In this document: positions 25,403-33,117 of the stretch, one piece after another
Layout of the letters: each line of letters starts with the position of its first letter
How positions within the stretch are numbered: position 1 is the stretch's first letter
Assembly (NCBI RefSeq): GCF_900128885.1
Contig: NZ_FQTU01000012.1
Span: 1-64,000, forward strand
Direction of reading: 5' to 3'
From: Alkalibacter saccharofermentans DSM 14828
Lineage (GTDB): Bacteria > Bacillota > Clostridia > Eubacteriales > Alkalibacteraceae
Length of the DNA stretch: 64,000 nt
Notes under the pieces: model-generated
The model's input: the letters and a program-made list of their open reading frames with translations, nothing else
What the model was told of the DNA's origin: nothing
Databases searched by the model: none
Program-made: the position numbers and the translations under genes

Positions 25403-27328
25403 ATGGCTTATACAATTACTGAAAAAATCATCAAAAATCATTTGGTTGTGGGAGAGATGACAAGAGGAGACGAAATAGGGATCAGAATAGATCAGACGCT
25501 TACCCAGGATTCTACAGGCACAATGGCATACCTGCAATTTGAGGCGATGGAAGTGCCAAGGGTAAAGACGAAGAGGTCTGTAGCCTATATCGATCATAAC
25601 ATGCTTCAGACGGGCCCTGAGAATATGGACGATCATATCTATATTCAAACAGTCGCAAAGAAACATGGAGTATACTACTCAAAGCCAGGTAATGGAATTT
25701 GTCACCAGGTTAATATAGAAAGATTCGGTGTGCCGGGACAAACGCTTCTAGGTTCGGATAGCCATACTCCGACAGGGGGAGGCCTTGGTATGCTTGCCAT
25801 AGGAGCCGGAGGACTTGATGTTGCCGTAGCCATGGCTGGGGGAGAGTATTACATAACCATGCCTGAAATAGTAAAGGTTGACCTGAGAGGAAAACTAAAA
25901 CCTGGAGTTGCATCAAAGGATATAATTTTGGAAGTGCTAAAGAGATGCACTGTAAAAGGTGGAATCAACAGGGTATTTGAATATGTGGGTGAAGGGGTAA
26001 AAAACCTTACTGTGCCGGAAAGGGCGACCATAACAAATATGGGAGCTGAACTTGGAGCAACAACATCTGTATTCCCCTCTGATGAAATAACACTTGAATT
26101 CTTAAAGAGCCAGGGAAGGGAAGAAGACTTCAAAGCAATATCAGCTGATGCAGAGGCGAAATACGATATGGAAATAGTGATAGATCTGGATAAGCTTGGT
26201 GCTATGGCAGCTTGCCCTCACAGTCCTGACAATGTTAAAGTAATTAAGGAACTGGAAGGGACAAAAGTTGATCAAATCGCCATCGGGAGCTGTACCAATT
26301 CATCTTATCTTGATTTAATGAAGGTAGCAAACATCCTTGAGGGAAAAACAGTTGCAGAAAATGTTTCATTGGTGATTTCACCAGGATCCAAGCAGGTGCT
26401 TAACATGCTTGCTGAAAATGGAGGCTTGGCAAAGCTTATAGACTCAGGAGCTAGAATCCTGGAATGTGGCTGCGGACCGTGCATAGGCATGGGACAATCG
26501 CCAAACACCAGAGGGGTTTCCTTGAGAACCTTCAACAGAAACTTCAAAGGCAGAAGTGGTACCATAGATGCTGATGTTTACATCGTAAGCCCAGAGACCG
26601 CTGCAGTTTCTGCTATAACGGGAAAGATAACCGATCCTGTTTCCAGCATAACTGCGAAAGCTCTGGATATCGAAGTTCCGGCGGAGTTTAAAATCAATGA
26701 TAATTTGATCGTTGCTCCTGCCATGGAGTGTGAAAAGGTGGAAGTAGTCAAGGGACCGAACATCAAACCTTTCCCTAAAACATCAGTTCTTAAGGATAAA
26801 ATTGAAAAAAACGTCCTTATCAAGGTGGAAGACAATATAACCACTGACCATATAATGCCTTCAAATGCTAAGCTTCTGCCCTATAGATCAAACATTCCCT
26901 ACCTTTCAGATTACTGTTTGACTCCCTGTGACCCAGACTTCCCACAGAGAGCTAAAGACAACCAGGGAGGGCTGATCGTCGCTGGACACAATTACGGACA
27001 GGGCTCAAGTAGAGAGCACGCTGCTTTGGCGCCTCTGTACTTAGGGATAAAAGGCGTTGCGGCAAAATCTTTTGCGAGGATACATAAAAATAACCTAATA
27101 AACAATGGTATATTGCCGATGATATTTGTAAATGAAGAAGATTACGATAAAATAGAGTTGATGGATAATATAACAATCGAAAATGTCATCAAAGGAGTAG
27201 AAAGAAAAGAGCTTACCTTGAAAGATGCAGCTAAAGGCATCGAAATCCCGGTTAAGGTCGATGTAACAGACAGACAGATTGAAATCCTTAAAAATGGCGG
27301 GTTGATTAACTATATGAAAGTCAAGTAA
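25403..27328 (+). CDS. Aconitate hydratase, Aquifex-type
   Basis: Interconverts citrate and isocitrate through an iron-sulfur cluster. The 641-residue protein has cluster ligands Cys297 (GSCTNSS), Cys357 and Cys360 (CGCGPCIG), the DSHT motif (119-122) and the swivel-domain substrate motif GQGSSREHAAL with SFARIHKNNLINNGILP. Length and domain order fit the short aconitase family first noted in Aquifex. Start at 25403 because the ATG at 25394 abuts the AGGAG site. Followed by a terminator, so this is a two-gene operon without isocitrate dehydrogenase. Confidence 0.92.
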   Translation: MAYTITEKIIKNHLVVGEMTRGDEIGIRIDQTLTQDSTGTMAYLQFEAMEVPRVKTKRSVAYIDHNMLQTGPENMDDHIYIQTVAKKHGVYYSKPGNGICHQVNIERFGVPGQTLLGSDSHTPTGGGLGMLAIGAGGLDVAVAMAGGEYYITMPEIVKVDLRGKLKPGVASKDIILEVLKRCTVKGGINRVFEYVGEGVKNLTVPERATITNMGAELGATTSVFPSDEITLEFLKSQGREEDFKAISADAEAKYDMEIVIDLDKLGAMAACPHSPDNVKVIKELEGTKVDQIAIGSCTNSSYLDLMKVANILEGKTVAENVSLVISPGSKQVLNMLAENGGLAKLIDSGARILECGCGPCIGMGQSPNTRGVSLRTFNRNFKGRSGTIDADVYIVSPETAAVSAITGKITDPVSSITAKALDIEVPAEFKINDNLIVAPAMECEKVEVVKGPNIKPFPKTSVLKDKIEKNVLIKVEDNITTDHIMPSNAKLLPYRSNIPYLSDYCLTPCDPDFPQRAKDNQGGLIVAGHNYGQGSSREHAALAPLYLGIKGVAAKSFARIHKNNLINNGILPMIFVNEEDYDKIELMDNITIENVIKGVERKELTLKDAAKGIEIPVKVDVTDRQIEILKNGGLINYMKVK

Positions 27329-27334
27329 AAGATT

Positions 27335-27367
27335 TTAAGGCGGCACTTCTACGAAGTGCCGCCTTAA
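27335..27367. terminator. Bidirectional terminator between aconitase and phospholipase-like genes
   Basis: A perfect 15-bp stem TTAAGGCGGCACTTC/GAAGTGCCGCCTTAA (27335-27349 with 27353-27367) with a TAC loop. It sits directly between two convergent genes and abuts the stop codon of the minus-strand gene. Confidence 0.88.
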
Positions 27368-28351
27368 TTATATTACAGGATCAAAATATCGAATTGAGTT
27401 GTCTCCATTACAGTCGAGGCCTGTTTCGTAGCTAGCGTTTTTAAAATAAGACTTAACCGAGTCCAATTTAGGAGGAGCAGGGTTTGTCAATAGAGGAATC
27501 ACGAACAAAAATTTGCGGACCCCATCTTTGACGGCAGCATCGAAGAGTTGGTTGTACGAATAACGGAAAGAAAGGGTTTTGTCACTGGGGTGATGCCATA
27601 TCTCATTATTAAGATTTAATATTTTTATGTCGTCAGGGGAACTTACCGGGTAAAAGGCATTTGAAAATTTACCATAGCTTCCGAAGAGTATTTCGAAAAA
27701 ACCAAATGACAGCTTTTTAATTCCGGTAGGATCATTCAAAATGCTGGTTAGGAGCTCTGTTCTGTGGATACTGGATGCAACGGAATTATCCCTTATCTTA
27801 ATATTAAAGACTTCCTGGAACATATCCTTGTAAAAAAGTCCTATAATATTTTTTTCGCCAGAAGATACTTTAAATAAATTTCCAATTGGAAATCTACAGG
27901 CTTTTTTAGAGTAGCGATTGTTGTAAAAAGCGATATCGAGGAAGACCTCGTATTTCTTGTGATTGTATTTCAAAGCCTTAGTTTCTGGGCGCGATATTAA
28001 GTGCTTGCCGCTTCTGTAGAAAATAAATGGATGAGTGGCAACGTCAAGAGCATGGTGGGCAATCAAACCCAAAAGGTATGATTTGAGTATCGATTTATCT
28101 CTTCCGTCACTCATAGAAGAAATCTTTGTAATGGAAGAGTAAAAAAAGTCGTCTACCTTGTTTTGATGGATTAGAGAGCCATAGTTTATTCTCTCCTCAG
28201 GCTTTGCCAGGACGTTGTAGTAAAAGAATATATCTGGTCCCTGGGTTCCCAAGTTGAAAACATCCCGGTTTACGGCAAAAACAGTGTTTTTTTCCAAAAG
28301 CTTGTCTAAAATTTCTTTTCCACATAAATAGTGGTTTATGGCATCAGACAT
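27368..28351 (-). CDS. Zinc-dependent phospholipase C family protein
   Basis: A 327-residue protein resembling the Zn_dep_PLPC family. Expected elements are an N-terminal INHYLCG and GTQGPDIFFYYN segment and the helix with clustered histidines LLGLIAHHALDVATHPF, whose His and Asp residues would bind metal. No signal peptide is visible, so unlike classical clostridial phospholipase C it is probably intracellular and of unknown substrate. Start ATG at 28351 is 8 nt after AAAGGAGG; the GTG at 28360 overlaps that site. Confidence 0.75.
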   Translation of the reverse strand: MSDAINHYLCGKEILDKLLEKNTVFAVNRDVFNLGTQGPDIFFYYNVLAKPEERINYGSLIHQNKVDDFFYSSITKISSMSDGRDKSILKSYLLGLIAHHALDVATHPFIFYRSGKHLISRPETKALKYNHKKYEVFLDIAFYNNRYSKKACRFPIGNLFKVSSGEKNIIGLFYKDMFQEVFNIKIRDNSVASSIHRTELLTSILNDPTGIKKLSFGFFEILFGSYGKFSNAFYPVSSPDDIKILNLNNEIWHHPSDKTLSFRYSYNQLFDAAVKDGVRKFLFVIPLLTNPAPPKLDSVKSYFKNASYETGLDCNGDNSIRYFDPVI

Positions 28352-28391
28352 GATCCGCACCTCCTTTTCTTAATGATAACATAAAATTAAT

Positions 28392-28419
28392 TTTACAAAG
28401 AAGGTATTATTGATAAAAT
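28392..28419 (+). promoter_or_regulatory. Promoter of the UMF1-type transporter
   Basis: TTTACA (28392-28397), 16-bp spacer, TAAAAT (28414-28419), about 30 bp before the start codon. Confidence 0.45.
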
Positions 28420-28447
28420 ATAGATATAAAATTCTAGAGGTGAGGAC

Positions 28448-29686
28448 ATGAAACTGACTAAGGAAGAAATCAGCTGGATACTTTACGACTGCGGAAACTC
28501 CGCCTACTCCATAATTATCACAACTGCAATATTTCCCATTTATTTTACCGGGATGGCTTCGCAGGCGGGTGCAAGCGGAGCATCTGCTACAGCTTGGTGG
28601 AATTATGGGAATGCATTTGCAACATTTTTAATCGTAGTGCTAAGTCCGATTCTGGGTACGATAGCGGATTATAAGAATTTTAAAAAGCGGTTTTTTGCGT
28701 TTTTTTCATTGCTTGGAATTGCTTTTACAGGATTTTTGGCGGTGGTACCGGAATCGAACTGGCAGTTTCTGATGATTTTTTACGTGGTGACAGTAGTAGG
28801 CTTTGCAGGGTCGAATATCTTTTACGATGCCTTTTTAGTGGATGTTTCAGAGGATGAAAACATGGACAAGGTATCGTCGAACGGTTTTGCATTTGGGTAT
28901 ATCAGCAGTGTAGTTCCTTTCGTACTATGCATATTCCTGATAAACTTTTCGGGCCTTGACGTTTTATTGATGACGAAGATATCCTTTGCCATAACTAGCT
29001 TGTGGTGGGGGCTTTTCACATTGCCTATGATAAAAAATGTCAGGCAGGTCCACTTTATAGAACCCGAACCAAGGCCATTAAAGAACAGTTTTTTGAGAAT
29101 CTTAAATACCATAAAAAACATCAGAAAATACAGGACGATAGCGATTTTCCTCGGTGCGTATTTTTTCTATATCGATGGAGTAGATACAATCATAAGAAAT
29201 GCCGCCGTTTTCGGGGAGCAGATAGGACTTGATACCACTGGACTTATGATAGCCCTATTAATGACACAAATTGTAGCATTCCCCTGTGCTATTCTTTACG
29301 GTATGCTGGCTGTGAGATTTAGTGCTAGAAATATGATAATATTTGGAATCTTGACATACTTTATTGTGTGCATCTTGGCTTACAGAATGGAAACAATATG
29401 GGATTTTGCATTTTTGGGATTCATGATAGCATCTGCACAAGGAGGGATACAGGCCCTTAGCAGGTCTTATTTTGCAAAAATAGTTCCAAAGAAGAATTCG
29501 AATGAATTTTTTGGGTTCTACAACATACTGGGAAAGTTTGCAGCAATAATGGGTCCTATTCTTGTGGGAACGATAACGCTGGCAACGGGGGATATAAGAA
29601 AGGCTGTGCTCAGCCTCGTAGTCTTGTTCGGGATTGGACTTGTAATGATTTTGAGGCTCCCAAAATACCCGGAAAGAGTAAAATGA
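28448..29686 (+). CDS. MFS transporter, UMF1 (ATG22-like) family
   Basis: A 412-residue membrane protein with about twelve hydrophobic segments. The N-terminal SWILYDCGNSAYSIIITTAI and the SPILGTIADY loop are typical of the UMF1 family related to yeast vacuolar Atg22. Its relatives are thought to export small molecules such as amino acids, but the substrate of bacterial members is not established. Single-gene unit with its own promoter and terminator. Confidence 0.88.
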   Translation: MKLTKEEISWILYDCGNSAYSIIITTAIFPIYFTGMASQAGASGASATAWWNYGNAFATFLIVVLSPILGTIADYKNFKKRFFAFFSLLGIAFTGFLAVVPESNWQFLMIFYVVTVVGFAGSNIFYDAFLVDVSEDENMDKVSSNGFAFGYISSVVPFVLCIFLINFSGLDVLLMTKISFAITSLWWGLFTLPMIKNVRQVHFIEPEPRPLKNSFLRILNTIKNIRKYRTIAIFLGAYFFYIDGVDTIIRNAAVFGEQIGLDTTGLMIALLMTQIVAFPCAILYGMLAVRFSARNMIIFGILTYFIVCILAYRMETIWDFAFLGFMIASAQGGIQALSRSYFAKIVPKKNSNEFFGFYNILGKFAAIMGPILVGTITLATGDIRKAVLSLVVLFGIGLVMILRLPKYPERVK

Positions 29687-29719
29687 AAAATCGGGGCCAA
29701 GCGAAGGCCCCGATTTTTT
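29686..29719. terminator. Bidirectional terminator between UMF1 transporter and superoxide reductase
   Basis: AAAAATCGGGGCC (29686-29698) pairs with GGCCCCGATTTTT (29706-29718), loop AAGCGAA. A-rich and T-rich flanks give a U-tract in both directions. Serves two convergent genes and overlaps the ends of both. Confidence 0.93.
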
Positions 29720-30092
29720 ATTCACATTTGACAGGTACGCTATTTTCCCATAGGCCGTGGATATTGCAGTAGCTCATAGCCATGAGCTCTCCCGATTCTT
29801 GTATCTTGATGCTCACATTGGCACAAAAGTCGGTAAGAATACCGGATTCACCGTGAGCGTCAAAGTCGACTGAAGCTACTTCTACTGGGAATTTTCCGCT
29901 CTCAGGCTTGAAAAATACCTTTATCCATTTGATGTAATGTTCAAATGTATTTGGATGAGCGATTTCTTCGCCAACGACAGCAGTCACGATAAAAGACTCG
30001 TCCTTCTTTACGCTTTCAGGTGCTTTGATTACAGGAACGTGTTTTTCGCTTTTCCAGTCGCCGCTTTGGACGGTTGCAGTTAAATTTGACAT
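29718..30092 (-). CDS. Superoxide reductase (neelaredoxin type)
   Basis: Reduces superoxide to hydrogen peroxide without making oxygen, a defence typical of anaerobes. All iron ligands of the active site are visible: His18, His46, His52, His112 and Cys109 (in SEKHVPVI, AHPNTFEH and CNIHGLW). Glu16 and Lys17 are the conserved neighbours that gate the site. The 124-residue protein lacks the N-terminal desulforedoxin domain, so it is the one-iron form. Start ATG at 30092 is 8 nt after AAAGGAG. Confidence 0.95.
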   Translation of the reverse strand: MSNLTATVQSGDWKSEKHVPVIKAPESVKKDESFIVTAVVGEEIAHPNTFEHYIKWIKVFFKPESGKFPVEVASVDFDAHGESGILTDFCANVSIKIQESGELMAMSYCNIHGLWENSVPVKCE

Positions 30093-30130
30093 AGTATACA
30101 CTCCTTTTATCTTTTCTTATCACAATTTTT

Positions 30131-30159
30131 ATTATACCCAGACAAATAATGAATAAACA
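30131..30159 (-). promoter_or_regulatory. Promoter of superoxide reductase gene
   Basis: On the minus strand, TGTTTA (30159-30154), 17-bp spacer, TATAAT (30136-30131) preceded by TGGG. Confidence 0.5.
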
Positions 30160-30161
30160 GA

Positions 30162-30190
30162 TTAATAAAGCTTATAAAATTGGGTATAAT
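30162..30190 (+). promoter_or_regulatory. Weak promoter of acylphosphatase gene
   Basis: A perfect TATAAT at 30185-30190 with only TTAATA 17 bp upstream. The -10 context (TTGGGTATAATAA) is nearly the same as that of the divergent superoxide reductase promoter (CTGGGTATAATAA). Confidence 0.45.
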
Positions 30191-30210
30191 AAGCCTTGAG
30201 GTGAAAATGG

Positions 30211-30489
30211 ATGAAAAGAGTCAGGCTTATAGTTGAGGGAAGAGTGCAAGGGGTTGGGTTCAGATGGTTTACAAAGGAGCTTGCTATTAGGTACGGTTTG
30301 ACAGGAGACGTCAAAAACAATTACGATTCTACCGTGGAAATAAATGCTCAGGGCGAGGATGAAGCCATAGATGAGTTTATAGAAAAGCTCTATGAAGGAC
30401 CTAATCGTTTTGCGAAAGTGGAGAATATAAGAGCTCGGGAAATCGAACCAGTGGAAAAAGAAAAAGATTTTGACGTGATTTTATTGTAA
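30211..30489 (+). CDS. acyP: Acylphosphatase
   Basis: Hydrolyses acyl phosphates such as acetyl phosphate and 1,3-bisphosphoglycerate. The catalytic arginine is Arg18 in VEGRVQGVGFRWF and the catalytic asparagine is Asn36 in GDVKNNYDSTVEI. The 92-residue length is normal for the family. Divergent from the superoxide reductase gene. Confidence 0.95.
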   Translation: MKRVRLIVEGRVQGVGFRWFTKELAIRYGLTGDVKNNYDSTVEINAQGEDEAIDEFIEKLYEGPNRFAKVENIRAREIEPVEKEKDFDVILL

Positions 30490-30512
30490 TGGCCTAGAAA
30501 TTAATGTATAAT
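30484..30512 (+). promoter_or_regulatory. Promoter of the SEC-C protein gene
   Basis: TTGTAA (30484-30489), 17-bp spacer, TATAAT (30507-30512). The -35 overlaps the end of acyP. Confidence 0.65.
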
Positions 30513-30540
30513 TCCTTTTAGTAAACTAGGAGGTAATGAG

Positions 30541-31047
30541 ATGGCCTTATACGAAAAATGGCAGAGCATTATTGAAGAATCCAGCAAATCGGAGGAAGCG
30601 CAGCAGGAGTTTTGGAATGATTTTTGTGAGCAGGAACAGACTATTTACGAGAAAATCCTCGGCGCTAATCAAAAGGAAATAAAAGGAGCAATCAAAGAGC
30701 TGGCAAATGAATACGAAGTGAGCCTTCCGTATTTCATGGGATTTTTAGACGGAATAAACGATAGCATTGAGAGTTCGAATTCCCTGGAAGATTTCACTGA
30801 AGAAGACGAAGTTTCGCTTGTCATTGACTTTAAAAAGCTATATTGGAACATGTTGGCTGTACCTGCACCCTGGCTGTATGAGCTTCCCCAGTGGGAAGGC
30901 GTATTGTCTGCGGAGGAAAGAGCTGGTATCCAAAGGGATTATAATAGGTCAAAGACTGTGGTAAATGAGAACAAGGTGGGCAGAAATGAGCCATGTCCTT
31001 GTGGCAGCGGGAAAAAATACAAAAAATGCTGCGGAAAAGCAAAGTAG
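30541..31047 (+). CDS. Acidic protein with C-terminal SEC-C zinc motif
   Basis: A 168-residue protein ending in a SEC-C motif, the zinc finger also found at the C-terminus of SecA: NEPCPCGSGKKYKKCCG with cysteines 152, 154, 163 and 164. The first ~145 residues are acidic and helical and I do not recognise them beyond similarity in style to unnamed clostridial SEC-C proteins. In SecA this motif helps bind SecB and the ribosome, so a role near translation or secretion is possible but unproven. Starts after AGGAGG. Confidence 0.8.
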   Translation: MALYEKWQSIIEESSKSEEAQQEFWNDFCEQEQTIYEKILGANQKEIKGAIKELANEYEVSLPYFMGFLDGINDSIESSNSLEDFTEEDEVSLVIDFKKLYWNMLAVPAPWLYELPQWEGVLSAEERAGIQRDYNRSKTVVNENKVGRNEPCPCGSGKKYKKCCGKAK

Positions 31048-31059
31048 ACAACATAAGCG

Positions 31060-31100
31060 AGCGCCTGCCGGAATTTAATTCGATGCAGGCGCTTCTTTTT
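31060..31100. terminator. Terminator between the SEC-C gene and the patatin gene
   Basis: GCGCCTGC (31061-31068) pairs with GCAGGCGC (31085-31092) across a 16-nt loop, followed by TTCTTTTT. Positioned between convergent genes; strongest in the plus direction. Confidence 0.75.
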
Positions 31101-31110
31101 CATTTTCATG

Positions 31111-32424
31111 CTATCTGTTTGTCAAGTAAAGAAGAGTGAGGATAGATAGACTTACTTCTGGGGTAAAGCGGTTTATGAGCTTGCCCAAAGGGAACTTAGA
31201 GTTTACGTTAAGGCTCAAGAAATACATGTAGTAGGTTAAAAAACGAAGACTGTCCATAGGGCTTATATCCTCATCGCTCTCTTTGAAAACATTCAAGATA
31301 TTACGGTGATTTTTTATTAGAGACAGATTTTCATCTATCAAGGCGTTCACGGCTTTGAAAATTTCTTTTGTAAGTTCATCAGTTGTATACTTCTTAAGCC
31401 TTGGGATGTCGAGGTTTTTAGCTGTTATCTCCAGCATGCTAAGGCAGGGGTCCTGGTTTCTGAAGGAAGTATATCCAAGAAGCTTTTTGATTTCATCGTA
31501 AGCTTCCTCCTTTCCCAAAAGCTGCTCCCGGCCTAAAAGCAGAGGCAGCTTCATCCCGTCGTCTCCTGGTATGGGAAAGCCAAGTCTTTGTTGGAAGCGC
31601 AAAAAACTTTCGTTGTCTCTTGTGACGTCGATATAGTAGTTTTTGCCTTTTACAACTTTAAATTTCTTTAGAGTGTCCAGATAACCCATCTGGATGTTTT
31701 TTTTCATAAGTTCAGGATCAAATTCTAAAATCAAACCCAGATACTCGGAATTTGTAATGTTGATGATGTTCAAATCATCTCTTTTCTTTCGCAGTTTAAA
31801 CCCTGGCGGAGAAGGCAATTCGACGGCTATAAGGTTTTTGTATCCCCTGTCGGCAAGAAGGTCTATGGGGAAATTGTCGTAAACTGCTCCATCTATGTAA
31901 GTCTTTCCGTCTATTTCGTGTTTTTTGAAAGCGGGAAAGGCGGCACTGGCCAAAAGATAATCTATGAGTTTGCCCTTTGGTATGTCATCTATCATAAGCT
32001 CAAGGGGTTTTAAATCGCTAAGGGAAACAGTGACGAGACCTAGCTTTATCGGTGAGTTGCGAATACGGTCTTCATCGATGTGTTTTTTTAGATTGTTTTT
32101 CAGCGGCGTGACGTCAAGGCCTCCATCAAAAACATAATCTTTGAAGGAAGTAGCAAAGGTGTTCCAATCCTGGCGAGACCATTCGGATATGTATTTGTCG
32201 GTAATCTTTTGATTGAAGGCAAAGACCTGGTCCATAGATAAGTTTGACCAAAATTCGAGTGCAAAATCAAAGTCGTTTTGTGCTATGATCGCTCCGTTTA
32301 ATGCGCCGACTGAGGTTCCGGCAACAGCGCTGATTTTAATGTCCATTTCTCTAAGGGCTTTCCAAACACCGATCTCAAAAGACCCCTTGGCTCCACCGCC
32401 GCTTAAAACCAAACCGTATTCCAT
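31111..32424 (-). CDS. Patatin-like phospholipase
   Basis: A 437-residue protein with a full patatin catalytic domain in its first half: oxyanion-hole glycines LSGGGAKGSFE, nucleophile Ser38 in GTSVG (36-40) and the dyad aspartate Asp178 in DGAVYDNFP. It lacks a signal peptide, so a cytoplasmic acyl hydrolase is likely. The C-terminal ~200 residues are not assignable to a known domain by eye. Transcribed alone from a minus-strand extended -10 promoter. Confidence 0.93.
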   Translation of the reverse strand: MEYGLVLSGGGAKGSFEIGVWKALREMDIKISAVAGTSVGALNGAIIAQNDFDFALEFWSNLSMDQVFAFNQKITDKYISEWSRQDWNTFATSFKDYVFDGGLDVTPLKNNLKKHIDEDRIRNSPIKLGLVTVSLSDLKPLELMIDDIPKGKLIDYLLASAAFPAFKKHEIDGKTYIDGAVYDNFPIDLLADRGYKNLIAVELPSPPGFKLRKKRDDLNIINITNSEYLGLILEFDPELMKKNIQMGYLDTLKKFKVVKGKNYYIDVTRDNESFLRFQQRLGFPIPGDDGMKLPLLLGREQLLGKEEAYDEIKKLLGYTSFRNQDPCLSMLEITAKNLDIPRLKKYTTDELTKEIFKAVNALIDENLSLIKNHRNILNVFKESDEDISPMDSLRFLTYYMYFLSLNVNSKFPLGKLINRFTPEVSLSILTLLYLTNR

Positions 32425-32465
32425 GATCCACCACTCTCCTGAAAGCGTTTAATTGAATTTATTAC

Positions 32466-32494
32466 ATTATATCATAGACGAGCAGATTAGACAC
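32466..32494 (-). promoter_or_regulatory. Extended -10 promoter of the patatin gene
   Basis: Minus strand TGATATAAT (the hexamer lies at 32471-32466) is an extended -10 element. The -35 region 17 bp upstream (GTGTCT) is poor. Confidence 0.45.
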
Positions 32495-32528
32495 TTGGGT
32501 GATTAATAAGGAAATGATGAAAAATAGA

Positions 32529-32557
32529 TTGAGAAACATCTAGAACTGTCGTATAAT
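32529..32557 (+). promoter_or_regulatory. Promoter of queT
   Basis: TTGAGA (32529-32534), 17-bp spacer, perfect TATAAT (32552-32557). The predicted start (about 32564) lies right at the 5' edge of the riboswitch. Confidence 0.78.
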
Positions 32558-32566
32558 AGTAAATCG

Positions 32567-32608
32567 TGACAGTTCGCAATATCCTGTCAATAAAAAAAAC
32601 TACGGAGG
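32567..32608 (+). promoter_or_regulatory. preQ1-I riboswitch controlling queT
   Basis: The sequence fits the small preQ1 class I aptamer: P1 stem GACAG/CTGTC (32568-32572 with 32584-32588), an 11-nt loop TTCGCAATATC, then an A-rich tail ending AAAAAACTA that forms the pseudoknot. The tail runs directly into the ribosome binding site CGGAGG (32603-32608), so ligand binding would hide it and block translation. The downstream gene is a queuosine-precursor transporter, the expected target. Confidence 0.88.
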
Positions 32609-32613
32609 AAAAA

Positions 32614-33093
32614 ATGAATAACAAAACGAATTTCTTGATGAAAGCGAGCATCATCGCCGCGCTTTACGCTACGTTGACTTTGATGCTTCCCTTTTTAAGT
32701 TATGGAGGGATGCAGGTAAGGTTTTCTGAAGCTCTTACAGTGTTGCCATACTTTACTACTGCTGCCATTCCCGGGTTGTTTGCCGGATGCCTTTTGGCAA
32801 ACTTCTTTGGAAGCCCATTAGGAATGCTTGATGTGGTATTGGGAAGCCTCACTACCCTAATAGCCGCTTGGATGGCATCAAAGATCAAAAACAAAAAATT
32901 GGTGCCTTTGCCATCTGTTATATTAAACGCATTGGTAATCCCCTATGTGCTTTATAAGGCTTTTGGAATACCTTACTTGCCTTCAGTGCTATGGGTGGGA
33001 TTAGGCCAGACAATCGCGGTATACGGCATCGGATATCCTTTGCTCTTATTCATAGACAGAAACGACAAATTAAAAAGTCTCATAAAAAAATAA
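32614..33093 (+). CDS. queT: QueT-family queuosine precursor transporter
   Basis: A 159-residue membrane protein with five to six hydrophobic segments, matching the QueT family: YGGMQVRFSEALTVLPYFT near the N-terminus and GCLLANFFGSPLGMLDVVLG. It imports preQ1/preQ0-type queuosine precursors, probably as an S component served by a shared ECF module such as ecfA1-A2-T of this window (inferred). Start ATG at 32614 follows GGAGG by 5 nt; the longer frame from 32566 runs through the riboswitch and is not real. Confidence 0.93.
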   Translation: MNNKTNFLMKASIIAALYATLTLMLPFLSYGGMQVRFSEALTVLPYFTTAAIPGLFAGCLLANFFGSPLGMLDVVLGSLTTLIAAWMASKIKNKKLVPLPSVILNALVIPYVLYKAFGIPYLPSVLWVGLGQTIAVYGIGYPLLLFIDRNDKLKSLIKK

Positions 33094-33117
33094 AACACCT
33101 CGAGGTGTTTTATTTTT
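33092..33117. terminator. Bidirectional terminator between queT and murC
   Basis: AAAACACC (33092-33099) pairs with GGTGTTTT (33104-33111), loop TCGA, followed by ATTTTT; A/T-rich flanks allow use in both directions. It begins inside the queT stop codon. Confidence 0.85.

Noticed and set aside
32566..32613. Longer queT reading frame starting at 32566
   Set aside because: It would translate through the preQ1 riboswitch; the ribosome site supports 32614.
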